Shown here piece after piece: positions 13,880 through 14,206 of a DNA stretch of 14,206 bases (the stretch's first letter is position 1; each line of letters begins with the position of its first letter). Under the pieces are notes generated by a model. It worked only from the letters and a program-made list of their open reading frames with translations. It was not told where the DNA came from and made no database searches. The position numbers and the translations under genes are program-made. Source of the DNA: Chloroflexota bacterium (GTDB taxonomy: Bacteria; Chloroflexota; Limnocylindria; Limnocylindrales; CSP1-4); NCBI GenBank assembly GCA_021812735.1, contig JAKAMV010000150.1, forward strand, positions 1 to 14,206, given 5' to 3'.

Positions 13880-14206
13880 TCAGCCCTTCAGGTCGGGGAA
13901 GTCCTCGTCCCAGAACTCGAGCGCGGCGCGCGTGAACGGCTGCGACCGAGCCTGCTCGTGGCCGCGCAGCTCGACGCGGCGGATCTTTCCCGAGATCGTC
14001 TTGGGCAGGTCGGTGAACTCGATCCGGCGGATGCGCTTGTAGGGCGCCAGCCGCTCTCGGCAGAACCGCAGGATGTCGCGGGCGAGCTCCGGCGACGGGC
14101 TGTACCCGGCCCGCAGGGTGATGAACGCCTTGGGGGTGGCCAGGCGCAGCGGGTCCGGACTCGGCACCACGGCCGCCTCGGCCACCGCCGGGTGCTCGAT
14201 CAGGAT
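13880..14206 (-). CDS. Acyl-CoA synthetase (AMP-forming), C-terminal end, cut by the window
   Basis: This is the last 108 codons of an ANL-superfamily acyl-CoA synthetase or ligase, which activates a carboxylic acid via an acyl-adenylate to its CoA thioester. Visible are IEHPAVAEAAVVPSPDP at the window edge, ITLRAGYSPSPELARDIL, LAPYKRIRRIEF and TDLPKTISGKIRRVELR. The Lys in SGK is the family's conserved adenylation lysine in the mobile C-terminal domain. The end DEDFPDLKG precedes a TGA at 13882-13880. About 400-450 residues, including the AMP-binding core, lie beyond the right edge. The acid chain length cannot be told from this part; medium-chain and acetyl-CoA-synthetase-like members end this way. 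It converges on the acyltransferase gene across a 147-bp gap with no clear terminator. Confidence 0.9.
   Translation of the reverse strand: MLIEHPAVAEAAVVPSPDPLRLATPKAFITLRAGYSPSPELARDILRFCRERLAPYKRIRRIEFTDLPKTISGKIRRVELRGHEQARSQPFTRAALEFWDEDFPDLKG

Noticed and set aside
11443..13935. Very long forward open frame of 830 codons
   Set aside because: Most of it is antisense to the NodB-like gene or out of frame. Only about 12868-13235 is real coding, as the first half of the split acyltransferase.
1..14206. CRISPR array, tRNA, integrase or other mobile-element signature
   Set aside because: No repeat-spacer pattern, cloverleaf, transposase motif or terminal inverted repeat was seen by eye. The left-end fragments are not linked to any mobility gene.

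Overview
The window is GC-rich throughout, with coding third positions that are almost always G or C. The gene content (a CUT1-type ABC sugar importer with no linked ATPase, ROK proteins, a membrane-anchored SRPBCC protein) suits a high-GC bacterium of Actinomycetota or Chloroflexota type. Nothing seen fixes the phylum, and this is an inference.

Left end (1-252): a mosaic of two unrelated, truncated coding pieces. A reverse-strand fragment (about 1-110) abuts a forward-strand fragment of a DrrB-like ABC-2 permease (about 111-247), which runs straight into the 3' end of the first complete gene. This is either gene debris or a chimeric contig end.

Main block (253-10347), all leftward: an amino-sugar (GlcNAc, chito-oligosaccharide or muropeptide) uptake and catabolism locus. 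In transcription order it holds nagA (GlcNAc-6-P deacetylase, 10347-9199), a 315-bp control region with two copies of a palindromic operator, a NagC/Mlc-type ROK repressor (8883-7624), a lipoprotein sugar-binding protein (7543-6194), two ABC permeases (6147-5173 and 5176-4358), a GH3 beta-N-acetylhexosaminidase NagZ (4361-2739), a SIS-domain GlcN-6-P deaminase/isomerase (2742-1711), and a divergent ROK kinase (1680-253). Stop and start codons overlap by 4 bp at three successive junctions, so the genes are probably translationally coupled. A coherent model: the ABC system imports GlcNAc or its oligomers, NagZ releases GlcNAc, the ROK kinase makes GlcNAc-6-P, NagA makes GlcN-6-P, and the SIS enzyme makes fructose-6-P plus ammonia. 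The repressor controls the operon through the tandem operators. The transporter ATPase is not in the window and is presumably a shared subunit encoded elsewhere.

Right part (10348-14206): a non-coding divergent region (10348-10699); a rightward membrane-anchored SRPBCC protein (10700-11500); a 320-bp gap with no recognised gene; a leftward NodB-like polysaccharide deacetylase-type protein (12813-11821); a divergent rightward GNAT/FemAB-like acyltransferase gene split by an apparent one-base insertion in a C5 run (12868-13732); and the 3' end of a leftward acyl-CoA synthetase cut by the window edge (13880-14206). I saw no tRNA, rRNA, CRISPR array, transposase or integrase.
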